A DNA stretch of 63,900 bases from Paenibacillus sp. MZ04-78.2 (GCF_024213375.1 NZ_JANAVJ010000029.1:1-63900); one strand, 5' to 3'. Numbered from the stretch's first letter, positions 55,467 to 63,165 are shown. Translations and numbers: made by a program. Notes: generated by a model not told the origin, from the sequence alone.

Positions 55467-57869
55467 ATGAGCTTATCCCGGATGTTTCGTTGGAGGTCGA
55501 AAACAAAGTCAGACACGGGCTCTTCGCCGAAACGTGAGGGTACGGGCGAGGGGCAGTCGTATAGAGCCTCCGGTGGAGGAAGCCGCGCGGCGGACGAAGC
55601 GCGGCAGGCAGCACGGTCCATGTGGCGCAGAGCAGGCAGTGCGGGGCAAGAGGATGCGAGCCGCCGACAGGCCGCAGGCGATTTCCGACCCGCGGCACGC
55701 GAGGCGCGAGAGCCTGCGCCGGGCGACGGTGGCGGAGCAGCGGCGCGGAAGGAACGGGAATACGCGGCCAGCGATCCCCATGCTGCGGTTCGAGAGGCGC
55801 AGGAGCCTGCGCCAGGCAGCAGTGGCAGCACCGCAGCGCGAGAGGCGAAGAAAACGCGCCGTTTCCGGGGACGGCGGTGGCTGTGGACGGCAGGGCTGCT
55901 CTGCTTTGCGGCCGGGGCGGCCGGTCTTGGCGCTGCCGCCGTATGGGTGCGCGATCTGGATATCAGCAAGCTGGAGCATCCGCTCCCCGAGCCGAGCTTC
56001 GTAATGGATGCCGGGGGGCAGCCGGTGGCACAGCTGTCCTCCTCCCGAATCGTGCCGGTGCCGATCGGCCAAATTCCGCTGGATTTGCGGAATGCCGTCG
56101 TTGCGGTAGAAGATCGGCGTTTTTACGATCATGCCGGCTTCGACGTGTGGTCGATCGGCCGCGCGCTGGTCCGCGACTTGAAAGCCGGAGCGATGGAGGA
56201 AGGCGGCAGCACGATCACGCAGCAGCTTGCCAAAAATTTGTTTCTCGACTCGGACAAATCGTTCAAACGCAAATTCAAGGAGCTCGGCTACGCGATAAAA
56301 ATCAACTTTGCTTACAGCAAAGACGAAATTTTGGAGCTGTATCTGAACAGCATTTACTTCGGTGAAGGGCGCTGGGGCGTCGAAGGGGCGGCGCAGCAAT
56401 ACTTCGGCAAATCCGTTCAGCAGCTGACGCTTGCCGAGTCGGCCGTGCTGGCCGGTCTGCCCAAAGCTCCTTCGCTCTACTCTCCGGCGCGGCATCCGGA
56501 CAAGGCGCTGGAGCGGCGCAACCTCGTGCTATCGCTGATGAAGGAGCAGCATTTCATTAGCGACGCCGCCTACGACAAGGCCGTCACCGAGCCGATTGCG
56601 CTAAAGCCGAACAACGGAGAGTCGCTGAAGGGGCGGCATCCTTCTTACGTCGACTATGTCATGGATGAAGCCGAGAAGCTTTACGGCTTTACGGAGCAGC
56701 AGATTTTGACGCACGGCCTGCGGATTCATACGGCAATGGACCTTAAGGTGCAGCAAGCGGCGGAAGAGGTGTACCGCACCGATGCGCTCTTCCCGCAAAG
56801 TTCTCCCGACCGCCTGATGCAGAGCGGAGCGGTCGTGCTGGACCAGCGAACCGGCGGCATCCGTGCGATCGTCGGCGCGCGAGGGGATCAGACCTACCGC
56901 GGCTTCAACCGGGCCACCGAGCTGAAGCGGCAGCCCGGCTCGGCGTTTAAGCCGCTGGCGGTCTATGGGCCTGCGCTTGAGCTTGGCTATACCCCGGAGT
57001 CGATCTTATATGACGGGCAGCTCGACATTTCCGGGTACCGTCCCAAGGATTGGGACGGACAAACGAGGGGCGAGGTCTCGCTTCGGGAGGCCGTACTGCG
57101 TTCGTGGAATATTCCGGCCGTCTGGCTGCTGAATGAAATCGGCATCGACGCTGGAATGAACTACGTGCGTAAAGCCGGGATCGATCTGCCTCCGGCGGAC
57201 CGCAACTTAAGCCTCGCGCTCGGCGGCTTGTCCGAAGGCGTCTCGCCCTTGCTGATGGCTCAGGCATACGGCGGCATAGCCAATCAGGGCGTGATGCAGA
57301 ACGCCCACGCCATCATCAAGATTACGACCAAGGACGGCAATACGCTCGTCGAGGCCAAGCCGCAGCCGACCAAGCTGACGGAGCCGGTCTACGCTTATAC
57401 GCTGACGAGGCTGCTTCAAGAGACCGTCGCGCAAGGAACGGGGATCGCCGCCGCAATCGGCAGCCGTCCCGCCGCGGGCAAGACAGGGACGACGCAGCTG
57501 CCCGCAACGGCCGAATTCGGGGCCATCGGCCGGAATGGCATTAAGGACGCCTGGTTCGTTGGCTTCACTCCCGAGCTGACGGCGGCGATTTGGCTGGGGT
57601 ACGATCAGACGGACAAGACCCATTATTTGACGACGGGCGGAGCGGCGCCTGCGCAGCTGTTTCGGGAAATCATGACCCGAGCGCTGAAGGATGCCCCGGT
57701 GACGGATTTTCCGATACCCGAAGAAGTGCGCCGGGCCATGGAGGAGGCGCAGCTGCGCTCACCGCTCGGAGGCGACGAACGCGCGCCGGAAACCGTGGAG
57801 CCGCAGGAACGCGGCGGCCAGCCGGAAACGCGCCGTCCCGGCTGGCTAAGAAAAAAACAAGGTGATTGA
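55467..57869 (+). CDS. Class A penicillin-binding protein with long charged N-terminus
   Basis: 800 residues. Residues 1 to about 130 form a cytosolic Arg/Ala/Glu/Gly-rich tail with repeated REAxEPAPG-type units; the membrane anchor follows (about 137-158), then GT51 (VEDRRFYDHAGFD, GGSTITQQLAKNLF) and the transpeptidase (RQPGSAFKP, SWN, KTGTT). Start: ATG after AAGGGGG. Such a basic-acidic tail of this length is unusual and may bind a partner. Second class A enzyme in the window; the two probably differ in growth stage. Confidence 0.93.
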   Translation: MSLSRMFRWRSKTKSDTGSSPKREGTGEGQSYRASGGGSRAADEARQAARSMWRRAGSAGQEDASRRQAAGDFRPAAREAREPAPGDGGGAAARKEREYAASDPHAAVREAQEPAPGSSGSTAAREAKKTRRFRGRRWLWTAGLLCFAAGAAGLGAAAVWVRDLDISKLEHPLPEPSFVMDAGGQPVAQLSSSRIVPVPIGQIPLDLRNAVVAVEDRRFYDHAGFDVWSIGRALVRDLKAGAMEEGGSTITQQLAKNLFLDSDKSFKRKFKELGYAIKINFAYSKDEILELYLNSIYFGEGRWGVEGAAQQYFGKSVQQLTLAESAVLAGLPKAPSLYSPARHPDKALERRNLVLSLMKEQHFISDAAYDKAVTEPIALKPNNGESLKGRHPSYVDYVMDEAEKLYGFTEQQILTHGLRIHTAMDLKVQQAAEEVYRTDALFPQSSPDRLMQSGAVVLDQRTGGIRAIVGARGDQTYRGFNRATELKRQPGSAFKPLAVYGPALELGYTPESILYDGQLDISGYRPKDWDGQTRGEVSLREAVLRSWNIPAVWLLNEIGIDAGMNYVRKAGIDLPPADRNLSLALGGLSEGVSPLLMAQAYGGIANQGVMQNAHAIIKITTKDGNTLVEAKPQPTKLTEPVYAYTLTRLLQETVAQGTGIAAAIGSRPAAGKTGTTQLPATAEFGAIGRNGIKDAWFVGFTPELTAAIWLGYDQTDKTHYLTTGGAAPAQLFREIMTRALKDAPVTDFPIPEEVRRAMEEAQLRSPLGGDERAPETVEPQERGGQPETRRPGWLRKKQGD

Positions 57870-57953
57870 GCCCATTTTCAGATGGATAAGTGCCCAATTC
57901 CTCCTCTCTGACATATGGTGGAGTATGTTCTAATCAGAGAGGAGAAATCAAAT

Positions 57954-58274
57954 ATGTCTCAAGAGACGATAATTGAAACTCAAACAGCCGGGGAGATCGA
58001 CTACACCCGTCCGCATCATCCTCATCATCCACACCATTTTCATCCACATCATCATATGCATCCCCACGGTTTCCATCCGCATGGTTTTCATCCGCATGGT
58101 TTCCATCCACATGGCTTCCATCCGCATGGTTTTCATCCGCATGGTTTCCATCCGCATGGTTTCCATCCGCATGGCTTCCATCCACACCACCATCATCATA
58201 TGCATGGGCATCATTTTTACCATCATGCCCGTTGGGTGCAAGATCCTTGGACTGGCGATTGGTACCTCGACTGA
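57954..58274 (+). CDS. Histidine-rich protein with eight HPHGF repeats
   Basis: 106 residues, about 40% histidine. A 15-base unit encoding HPHGF is repeated eight times in tandem (58059-58178 region), flanked by HHPHH clusters; the C-terminus ends WVQDPWTGDWYLD. AGGAG lies 11 bases before the ATG. It should bind nickel, zinc or copper; coat-like or metal-storage roles are plausible. Repeat copies differ only at silent third positions (TTT/TTC, CCA/CCG), which argues for selection on the peptide. Likely expressed alone. Confidence 0.8.
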   Translation: MSQETIIETQTAGEIDYTRPHHPHHPHHFHPHHHMHPHGFHPHGFHPHGFHPHGFHPHGFHPHGFHPHGFHPHGFHPHHHHHMHGHHFYHHARWVQDPWTGDWYLD

Positions 58275-58291
58275 AGAAAGGCTTCGCGACA

Positions 58292-58332
58292 ACAAAGGGC
58301 GTTCTGCATTAGGCAGACCGCCCTTTGTTCTT
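58292..58332 (+). terminator. Terminator after the histidine-rich gene
   Basis: ACAAAGGGCG (58292-58301) pairs with CGCCCTTTGT (58319-58328) around a loop with its own small pair; TCTTTT follows. Confidence 0.8.
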
Positions 58333-58681
58333 TTCGACAGCTTTCGCGTCGCCACACTTAAGCCCCGTTGGAATATTGATATAAAAAATCCACCGCCAGT
58401 TCAACTATTGCGCGTTTGCATTCGCTTGCTTTGTTAGCACCGGGCCTTACTCCACCGCTTGCTTTGCTTGTCTCTGGAAGCTTCACCAAAGGTTAATTTT
58501 TTTTGTGATACTTTTTTCGTAGACGTACGGAAAAAGCCCGATGGCGGAAGGAGAGGGCCGGGATTATTTTTTAATTATATGGGAAAAATGTCCCATTTTT
58601 TTAACAAATACTAGAATTTTAGTTTTATCAAAAGGAATATTATGTTATTATTGTTTTATATTATTATAGGAGGTTATTTTT
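58333..58681. other. A/T-rich promoter region before the receptor gene
   Basis: About 350 bases without a gene. Base composition turns sharply A/T-rich from about 58490. The last 60 bases are almost all A/T and should hold the receptor promoter; several TATTAT-like -10 candidates exist and I cannot choose. AGGAGG (58669-58674) serves the GTG at 58682. Confidence 0.4.
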
Positions 58682-60004
58682 GTGCGGATCATTAATCGCT
58701 CTTTGCGTTGGGAAATTTCAGATCAAATGAAGATGCATGGTTACAACCTCAATCAGTTGGCGGAGGTCACTGGAATTAACCCCGGTAATTTAAGTATGGC
58801 TTTGAATGGTGTTTCCCGATCAATGACGATAAACCAACTTGACGTTCTCGGGAAAGTTTTTGGAAAGGAACCGGGGTGGTTGTATGAGCTGTACACAGAA
58901 GAATGCATTTCTGAGGAAAGGTTGTCCCGTCCGCGGTTGGTCCCGTATTTAGTTCGATGTGCGGAAATCGGCCGAAATGATTGTGTTGATGAGGTCGTAT
59001 CTAAAATTCTCGATAATCCGAGAAATGTAAAAATCATCTTTTCAGCAGCAGAGAAGCTTTTTCATAAGGGGAAAGAAAAAGAATCGGAGCGCTTTTATGA
59101 GCTTGTTGTGGGGAACGTCAAAGACAGCTTTTCCGAAATGCTGGCTATGGGGCATTATCGGATATTCACTATTGCAACTCAAGGCACGGATGCGGAAAAG
59201 AATTGGAAAGCCGTGATCCGATTTGCTCCGTTTCGAAATCGGTTGCCGGAGAACAATCAATTAGACGCGTTATTTCAATTATCGCGAGTTTGTTTTTCGT
59301 TGAAAAAGTGGAGCGAGGTTGAAGAATATGCGGGCGAGCTGGTGATTTCAAGCACGGCTCTGTGCAATGAAGAAGTAGAATTTACACGGCATCCCGTCTA
59401 TTATTATGGTATGGGGCTGCTGTATAAAGCAGCTATTGCAGAAGAAAGAGGATTATTTGATTTGTCGAAGAAATATGTATTAAGTTATGCTAATCTGGAA
59501 TGGTCTGAGCCCCTTGACGAATCTGGCCAAAATGAAGTGGAGCGATTTAAGACTTGGGGGAAAGCGAATTTATACACACTTGAGGTTTTAAGCGGGAACG
59601 AAGGTATTATCAACGAATACGCCGATTATTTGGCAGGTCTTAACCGGATAAATGACGTTATGGCGGGGTTGAATTCTATCCTTGTGTCAGCGAATACATA
59701 TGGGTTTAATGTTGGTCATGTGCTGGAGCGTTTCTCTGGTTTTATTGAACGTTTCGATTTACTTAATGATGATCCGATTCTTTCGGATCGACACCTTCAG
59801 TACAGACATAACAAAGCTCTTTATGATTTTAAACACGACCAAATTCTAGAGGGACTCGAAGAGACGTTACACTGTCTGTCTTTGGCCAATCAAATGAAAA
59901 AGTATGAAGATGCTTTTCGTTGTGTTTCACTTTTTGAAAAACATCGAGAACATGCATCAATTCAACAGTTGGGAACCTATCGGTTATCGATTGTGGGAGA
60001 GTGA
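58682..60004 (+). CDS. HTH-TPR peptide receptor, RRNPP / AimR-AloR type
   Basis: 440 residues. Residues about 8-70 are a Cro/C1-type helix-turn-helix (LNQLAEVTGINPGNLSMAL) followed by PGWLYELYTEECI; residues 85-440 are helical repeats of TPR type (AEKLFHKGKEKESERFYELV, FSLKKWSEVEEYAGEL). This is the plan of RRNPP receptors (Rap, NprR, PlcR, PrgX, AimR), closest in length and layout to the AloR group described in Paenibacillus. GTG start after AGGAGGT. The propeptide-like ORF begins 18 bases past its stop. Base composition differs from the core genes to the left. Confidence 0.88.
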   Translation: MRIINRSLRWEISDQMKMHGYNLNQLAEVTGINPGNLSMALNGVSRSMTINQLDVLGKVFGKEPGWLYELYTEECISEERLSRPRLVPYLVRCAEIGRNDCVDEVVSKILDNPRNVKIIFSAAEKLFHKGKEKESERFYELVVGNVKDSFSEMLAMGHYRIFTIATQGTDAEKNWKAVIRFAPFRNRLPENNQLDALFQLSRVCFSLKKWSEVEEYAGELVISSTALCNEEVEFTRHPVYYYGMGLLYKAAIAEERGLFDLSKKYVLSYANLEWSEPLDESGQNEVERFKTWGKANLYTLEVLSGNEGIINEYADYLAGLNRINDVMAGLNSILVSANTYGFNVGHVLERFSGFIERFDLLNDDPILSDRHLQYRHNKALYDFKHDQILEGLEETLHCLSLANQMKKYEDAFRCVSLFEKHREHASIQQLGTYRLSIVGE

Positions 60005-60022
60005 GAGGAGGTGTAATTTAGA

Positions 60023-60133
60023 ATGAAGGCTTATTTGCTGGCGTTGGTCATTGCTTTGGGGTTATTCGGGCCTTTTGTGCCGCCGGGTTCAAATGGCCCG
60101 GAGCCGTTTGGCCATCACGGCTCCGAAGGATAA
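60023..60133 (+). CDS. Candidate secreted signalling propeptide (AloP/Phr-like)
   Basis: 36 residues: MKAYLLALVIALGLFGPF forms a short positively charged, hydrophobic export signal; the rest (VPPGSNGPEPFGHHGSEG) is polar and would give a short mature peptide from its C-terminal end. AGGAGG lies 11 bases before the ATG. Spacing of 18 bases from the receptor and immediate terminator show the pair is one transcript. Receptor-then-propeptide order is that of Phr/AimP/AloP systems. Exact mature peptide cannot be predicted. Confidence 0.8.
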   Translation: MKAYLLALVIALGLFGPFVPPGSNGPEPFGHHGSEG

Positions 60134-60158
60134 CAACATTTACCACCCTACCCCCTTA

Positions 60159-60188
60159 AAGCATTCTGCTTTGTGCAGAGTGCTTTTT
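60159..60188 (+). terminator. Terminator after the receptor-propeptide pair
   Basis: AAAGCATTCTGC pairs with GCAGAGTGCTTT (one G-U) around TTTGT; six T follow. Confidence 0.85.
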
Positions 60189-60263
60189 TGTGTTTTTCAT
60201 AAAATCACTATACCCTATATTTGGAAGTAAGGTATTATAATTGGATACGGGGAGCTGGGTGAT

Positions 60264-60437
60264 ATGAACAATAAAAAATTAAAGCGGAAAATCAGAAAGC
60301 TACAGCGGCAATTGGTACGGTTAGTTGAGAAAAAGGGTTCGTTTTCCGACAAGGAGGTGGTGAAGCTCAGCCAGCGTTTAGATAGGTATATCCTGGTAGC
60401 TCAAAAGTCTTCTTCTAAGCTGAAGGTGTGTGGATGA
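60264..60437 (+). CDS. Spo0E-like aspartyl-phosphate phosphatase
   Basis: 57 residues, too short for many gene callers. Two helices with the Spo0E signature: a basic first helix (KLKRKIRKLQRQLVRLVEKK), the turn GSFSDKEV, and LSQRLDRYI, a variant of the SQELD motif (Arg for Glu). Spo0E proteins dephosphorylate Spo0A~P and delay sporulation. ATG follows GGGGAG by nine bases. Its TGA overlaps the ATG of the next gene (ATGA). Placed directly after the peptide-receptor pair. Confidence 0.8.
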   Translation: MNNKKLKRKIRKLQRQLVRLVEKKGSFSDKEVVKLSQRLDRYILVAQKSSSKLKVCG

Positions 60438-60679
60438 TGCAGTATGAAAATTTATTGGACGGAGAAAGTCAGGAACGTATTTTCTACCTTGCCCGGATCG
60501 GCTTGATCTTTGAACGGCTATACGGCATTAAGGATTTGCACGACGCAGTATACAGGGCATCGACAGGTGCCGGGTTTGCCGCCCGAAGGTTGGCCGAGTT
60601 TGGCTACAGCGACGAGCAAGTTGAGGAACTGTTACGCGAGCGTTTGTTTTTTTACAGCGTAAACAAAGCGGGACACTAG
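60434..60679 (+). CDS. 81-residue protein coupled to the Spo0E-like gene, unknown
   Basis: Soluble, helical, charged (MMQYENLLDGESQERIFYLA, GYSDEQVEELLRERLFFYS). No domain recognised. Start ATG 60434-60436 overlaps the Spo0E-like stop; AAGGTG is five bases before. Tight coupling suggests joint action, perhaps as modulator of the phosphatase; this is inference. Confidence 0.7.
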   Translation: MMQYENLLDGESQERIFYLARIGLIFERLYGIKDLHDAVYRASTGAGFAARRLAEFGYSDEQVEELLRERLFFYSVNKAGH

Positions 60680-60819
60680 CGTGGGCCAGATCGTCTTAGT
60701 TTGGAAATTATTTTTTGAATTTATTGTACAAGAATAAAGCAGTAAAAATGACAAGTACCCAGAACAGAAATATCCAAGCAAGGTAGGACAAAACTCTCAA
60801 AGCATCCATTAAGGGAAGG

Positions 60820-61629
60820 GTGCCAGTTACTCCGGGTAACCCGCTGGTTTTGGAATTTGACGATGGAAGCAGCATTATTTATACGGCAGAAGTAGTGCCG
60901 AATATGTCAGTGGAACGAAACATGACTAGCAGTAATAAGGTTAATCTAAGGCTAGGTAAGACATATACTTACCTAAAGCTTGCTTATGCAAAGTTGACGT
61001 TAATTGAAGGTTATGTAGCTAAACTCCCCGAAGTTGTTCCACAGAAAGCACAAGGTTTGAAGAAGGCTGATCTTGAAAAATTAAAAAATGATCCTGAAGC
61101 AAAAAAAGCATTTTCTGCGTTAAGTAACGCCGCCGCTTCTATGGAAATGGCCGGAGCATATGATAATTATTATAATCACGATACAAATACAGGATGGTTC
61201 CGTGTCCAAACACTAGGCGCTGAGGGTCATATGTACTTAAGATATGACGGCTCCACTTCTGGAAGTTCTAAAAATGCAAATTCAATGACTCAATTTAAGA
61301 CTAGCATTAATGGTTTCGATAATTACGTTAATCAGTACATGCAGGCACCACAATGGCCAGAAGTAGTAGGTTGGGGATCAACAATTATGGGACTTATTAC
61401 AATTGTTGCTGGCTATGGTACAGGACCAGCAGGTTGGGTTACAATCGCACTATATTATGGCGGGGCTCTCTCCACATTCGCTGGATTAACGTCCACAGTT
61501 TATGCAACTGTTTCTCGACTGGATTTGAGCAGAGTGGCAGCACAGTACTGTGAAAATGCAAGAGTGATGAATTTCAACGGTGGGGCATACTGGGAAAATA
61601 CCACATTCAGCGTCGTTAATGGATTTTAA
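60820..61629 (+). CDS. Bacteriocin/toxin-like 269-residue protein, start unclear
   Basis: The C-terminal half has a glycine-rich hydrophobic stretch (GWGSTIMGLITIVAGYGTGP and WVTIALYYGGALSTFAGLTS) that could insert in membranes; the N-terminal half is polar (NPLVLEFDDGSSIIYTAEVV). No signal peptide is present and the GTG at 60820 sits directly on AAGGGAAGG, so the true 5' end may be lost. Size and shape would fit a large secreted bacteriocin (geobacillin-26-like) whose signal is missing, but I cannot confirm a family. Small membrane proteins downstream could be immunity factors. Confidence 0.6.
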   Translation: MPVTPGNPLVLEFDDGSSIIYTAEVVPNMSVERNMTSSNKVNLRLGKTYTYLKLAYAKLTLIEGYVAKLPEVVPQKAQGLKKADLEKLKNDPEAKKAFSALSNAAASMEMAGAYDNYYNHDTNTGWFRVQTLGAEGHMYLRYDGSTSGSSKNANSMTQFKTSINGFDNYVNQYMQAPQWPEVVGWGSTIMGLITIVAGYGTGPAGWVTIALYYGGALSTFAGLTSTVYATVSRLDLSRVAAQYCENARVMNFNGGAYWENTTFSVVNGF

Positions 61630-61630
61630 A

Positions 61631-61676
61631 AGAATTAATAAGCGCGTCAACTCGACGCGCTTATTAATTCTTTTTT
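61631..61676 (+). terminator. Terminator after the toxin-like gene
   Basis: AGAATTAATAAGCGCGTC pairs with GACGCGCTTATTAATTCT over about 18 bp, followed by six T. Confidence 0.9.
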
Positions 61677-61694
61677 GAAAGGAGGGGAGTTAAC

Positions 61695-61904
61695 ATAAAG
61701 AACAATAAGTTACGTTTGGCTTGGATTATTCCACAAATATTTTTGACCTTATTAGATATAGCTCTTTTTGTATTTACATTTATAAAATGGGAAGAGCTTC
61801 AAGGTGTGAGAATTATGTACCTCTTATTAGGGGTAATTATATTAGGGGTAATTATTCTAGGGGTTATTACTATAAGAAAATGGATAATCCAAGGCAAAAT
61901 GTAA
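61695..61904 (+). CDS. Small membrane protein with apparent ATA start
   Basis: Reading from ATA at 61695 gives 69 residues (first codon as Met, then KNNKLRLAWIIPQIFLTLLD) with two membrane helices. GGAGGGG lies exactly seven bases before that ATA; the first conventional start, TTG 61716, is 28 bases away and has no site. Either ATA is used or a G-to-A change has crippled the gene. The second helix is built from a 15-base tandem repeat (three copies, about 61833-61876). Possible immunity protein to its upstream neighbour. Confidence 0.5.
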   Translation: MKNNKLRLAWIIPQIFLTLLDIALFVFTFIKWEELQGVRIMYLLLGVIILGVIILGVITIRKWIIQGKM

Positions 61905-61939
61905 TGTTGGCAGGCGCTTTTTAGAAGGAGGCAGACATC

Positions 61940-62096
61940 ATGAAATACCTAATTTTTTTCGTAGCCAATTGCGTGCTAACTTACTACCTACTACATTTTT
62001 CCTGAACCAAGCTATGTTAAGTCTTTATTATACTCTGTTCTTGTGACACTCTTTATTGTCGTTTTAGATGCAATAAAGAAAAAACCACCATTGTAG
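61940..62096 (+). pseudogene. Small two-helix membrane protein with a one-base deletion
   Basis: AAGGAGG and ATG open MKYLIFFVANCVLTYYLLHF; the frame stops at once, but the next frame continues PEPSYVKSLLYSVLVTLFIV and LDAIKKKPPL. One T missing from a T run at about 61996-62001 explains it. About 51 residues if repaired. Confidence 0.6.
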
Positions 62097-62122
62097 CTCA
62101 TTTTCAGCTTTGAGCGGCGATT

Positions 62123-62317
62123 TTGATTTCGATTCATATCCAGATGACGGCAGAAGACGTAAAACTCGCACTAGGAAAACCGGACAAAGAATATTCGGAT
62201 GAAGCATATGATGGCTATTATCTCATTTATGAATTAGAATACCATTTGGTGTTTTTTGCGAAGGAGGAGGCCGATCCTAAAAATATCAGCCGGGTTCAAG
62301 TGATCAGCACCAAATGA
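62123..62317 (+). pseudogene. C-terminal fragment of a DUF4309-like/SmpA-like domain
   Basis: About 64 residues with MTAEDVKLALGKPDKEYSDE and YHLVFFAKE, the pattern of the small domains (I-x-L-G-M-T-x-x-x-V-x-x-x-L-G-x-P) of YjgB/DUF4309 and BamE-like proteins. No start with ribosome site and no signal peptide, so it is likely the 3' end of a lost secreted protein. Confidence 0.5.
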
Positions 62318-62408
62318 ACATAAGATTTCTGTCCGTAGACAAAACGAGGAGAGGCAACCACGAGGCTACGCGAGTAGTACTACCCCTATAAGGCTTAAGC
62401 AACCAAAG

Positions 62409-62446
62409 CAAACAAAAGACTGCTCTAGTTTGAGCGGTCTTTTGTT
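62409..62446 (+). terminator. Intrinsic terminator
   Basis: AAACAAAAGACTGCTC pairs with GAGCGGTCTTTTGTTT (one G-U) around TAGTTT; bidirectional character. Confidence 0.8.
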
Positions 62447-62472
62447 TACGGATTTGACATAATTATGTGAAA

Positions 62473-62565
62473 ATGTTCTACAGTTTGTCGGAGAAGATTA
62501 GAGAACCGATTGATATTCAAGCCAAAAATAAAGACGGGAATATTATTTATAAAACGCTGCCCTAG
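62473..62565 (+). pseudogene. Thirty-codon fragment
   Basis: ATG without ribosome site, MFYSLSEKIREPIDIQAKNK and NIIYKTLP, then stop, followed by a small CCCTAG/CTAGGG hairpin (62560-62580). It looks like the tail of a larger protein; no family recognised. Confidence 0.3.
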
Positions 62566-62646
62566 CTCGAACGGCTAGGGGTACCATTAAGTAAGACGCC
62601 TTGGGGATCTCCAAGGGCTAATTTATTTTCGAGAGTGGGGACGTTT

Positions 62647-62868
62647 ATGAAAATAAAGTATCTTCTCTACTTCTTGATTCTCTTTGTAATGGCGAAAATT
62701 TTTCAGAAATGGCCAATCGGCGGGAGCTGGGATATTTTTTGGATAATCCTATCTGCTGGCATTTTTCTAATCATAGCCGAAAAACTCAAGATTACAGAAC
62801 GAAAAATACCACCGCTTGCATTTGGTATTATTGGAGCCGCCATAATTTTTTTGTACGTGTTTGGTTAA
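62647..62868 (+). CDS. Small membrane protein, 73 residues
   Basis: Two to three membrane helices (YLLYFLILFVMAKIF, DIFWIILSAGIFLIIA, PLAFGIIGAAIIFLYVF). GAGTGGGG lies six bases before the ATG. No family recognised; it could be an immunity-type protein given the context of short membrane proteins after a toxin-like gene. The next gene starts about 40 bases later. Confidence 0.62.
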   Translation: MKIKYLLYFLILFVMAKIFQKWPIGGSWDIFWIILSAGIFLIIAEKLKITERKIPPLAFGIIGAAIIFLYVFG

Positions 62869-62908
62869 AAAAATGGCTTTGTTCGCATTCTTTGCGGAAA
62901 GGGGGAAT

Positions 62909-63130
62909 ATGTCCTTGGATATTAAAGAATTGCAGCAGTTTTTTAACGATATTAGCTTTAGACTCGGAAACATATCAGACCAAACGAGCAGATTTTCAAA
63001 TGAAACATCGTCTAGGATCGAATCATTAACTTCCGAATTGGCCTATACAAATAATATTCTTACCGTGTTAGCTATCATCGTTTTCTTAAAGGTAGCCACC
63101 GATCTGTTTTTCAAGATTAAAAAAAAATAA
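62909..63130 (+). CDS. Small coiled-coil protein with C-terminal membrane anchor
   Basis: 73 residues: polar coiled-coil region (DIKELQQFFNDISFRLGNIS, NETSSRIESLTSELAYTNNI) and one C-terminal membrane helix ending in a lysine tail (FFKIKKK). AAAGGGGG is close before the ATG at 62909; an earlier ATG (62873) has no site. No family recognised. Confidence 0.6.
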   Translation: MSLDIKELQQFFNDISFRLGNISDQTSRFSNETSSRIESLTSELAYTNNILTVLAIIVFLKVATDLFFKIKKK

Positions 63131-63131
63131 A

Positions 63132-63165
63132 GGAAAGCCCCATGCCAGTGGCATGGGGCTTTCTC
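63132..63165 (+). terminator. Bidirectional terminator
   Basis: GAAAGCCCCATGCC pairs with GGCATGGGGCTTTC around AGT; A-rich before and T-rich after. Confidence 0.88.

Noticed and set aside
55509..56495. 328-codon open frame on the minus strand
   Set aside because: Antisense shadow of the class A PBP.
58059..58178. CRISPR-like regular repeat
   Set aside because: Units are adjacent 15-base coding repeats without spacers; no cas genes in the window.
57934..58437. Open frames in other phases across the HPHGF array
   Set aside because: They exist because the 15-base repeat is open in several frames; only the HPHGF frame has a ribosome site and unchanged peptide repeats.
60708..60809. 33-codon minus-strand membrane ORF as a confident gene
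   Set aside because: Hydrophobic core is suggestive, but there is no ribosome site; kept only as a point in a finding.
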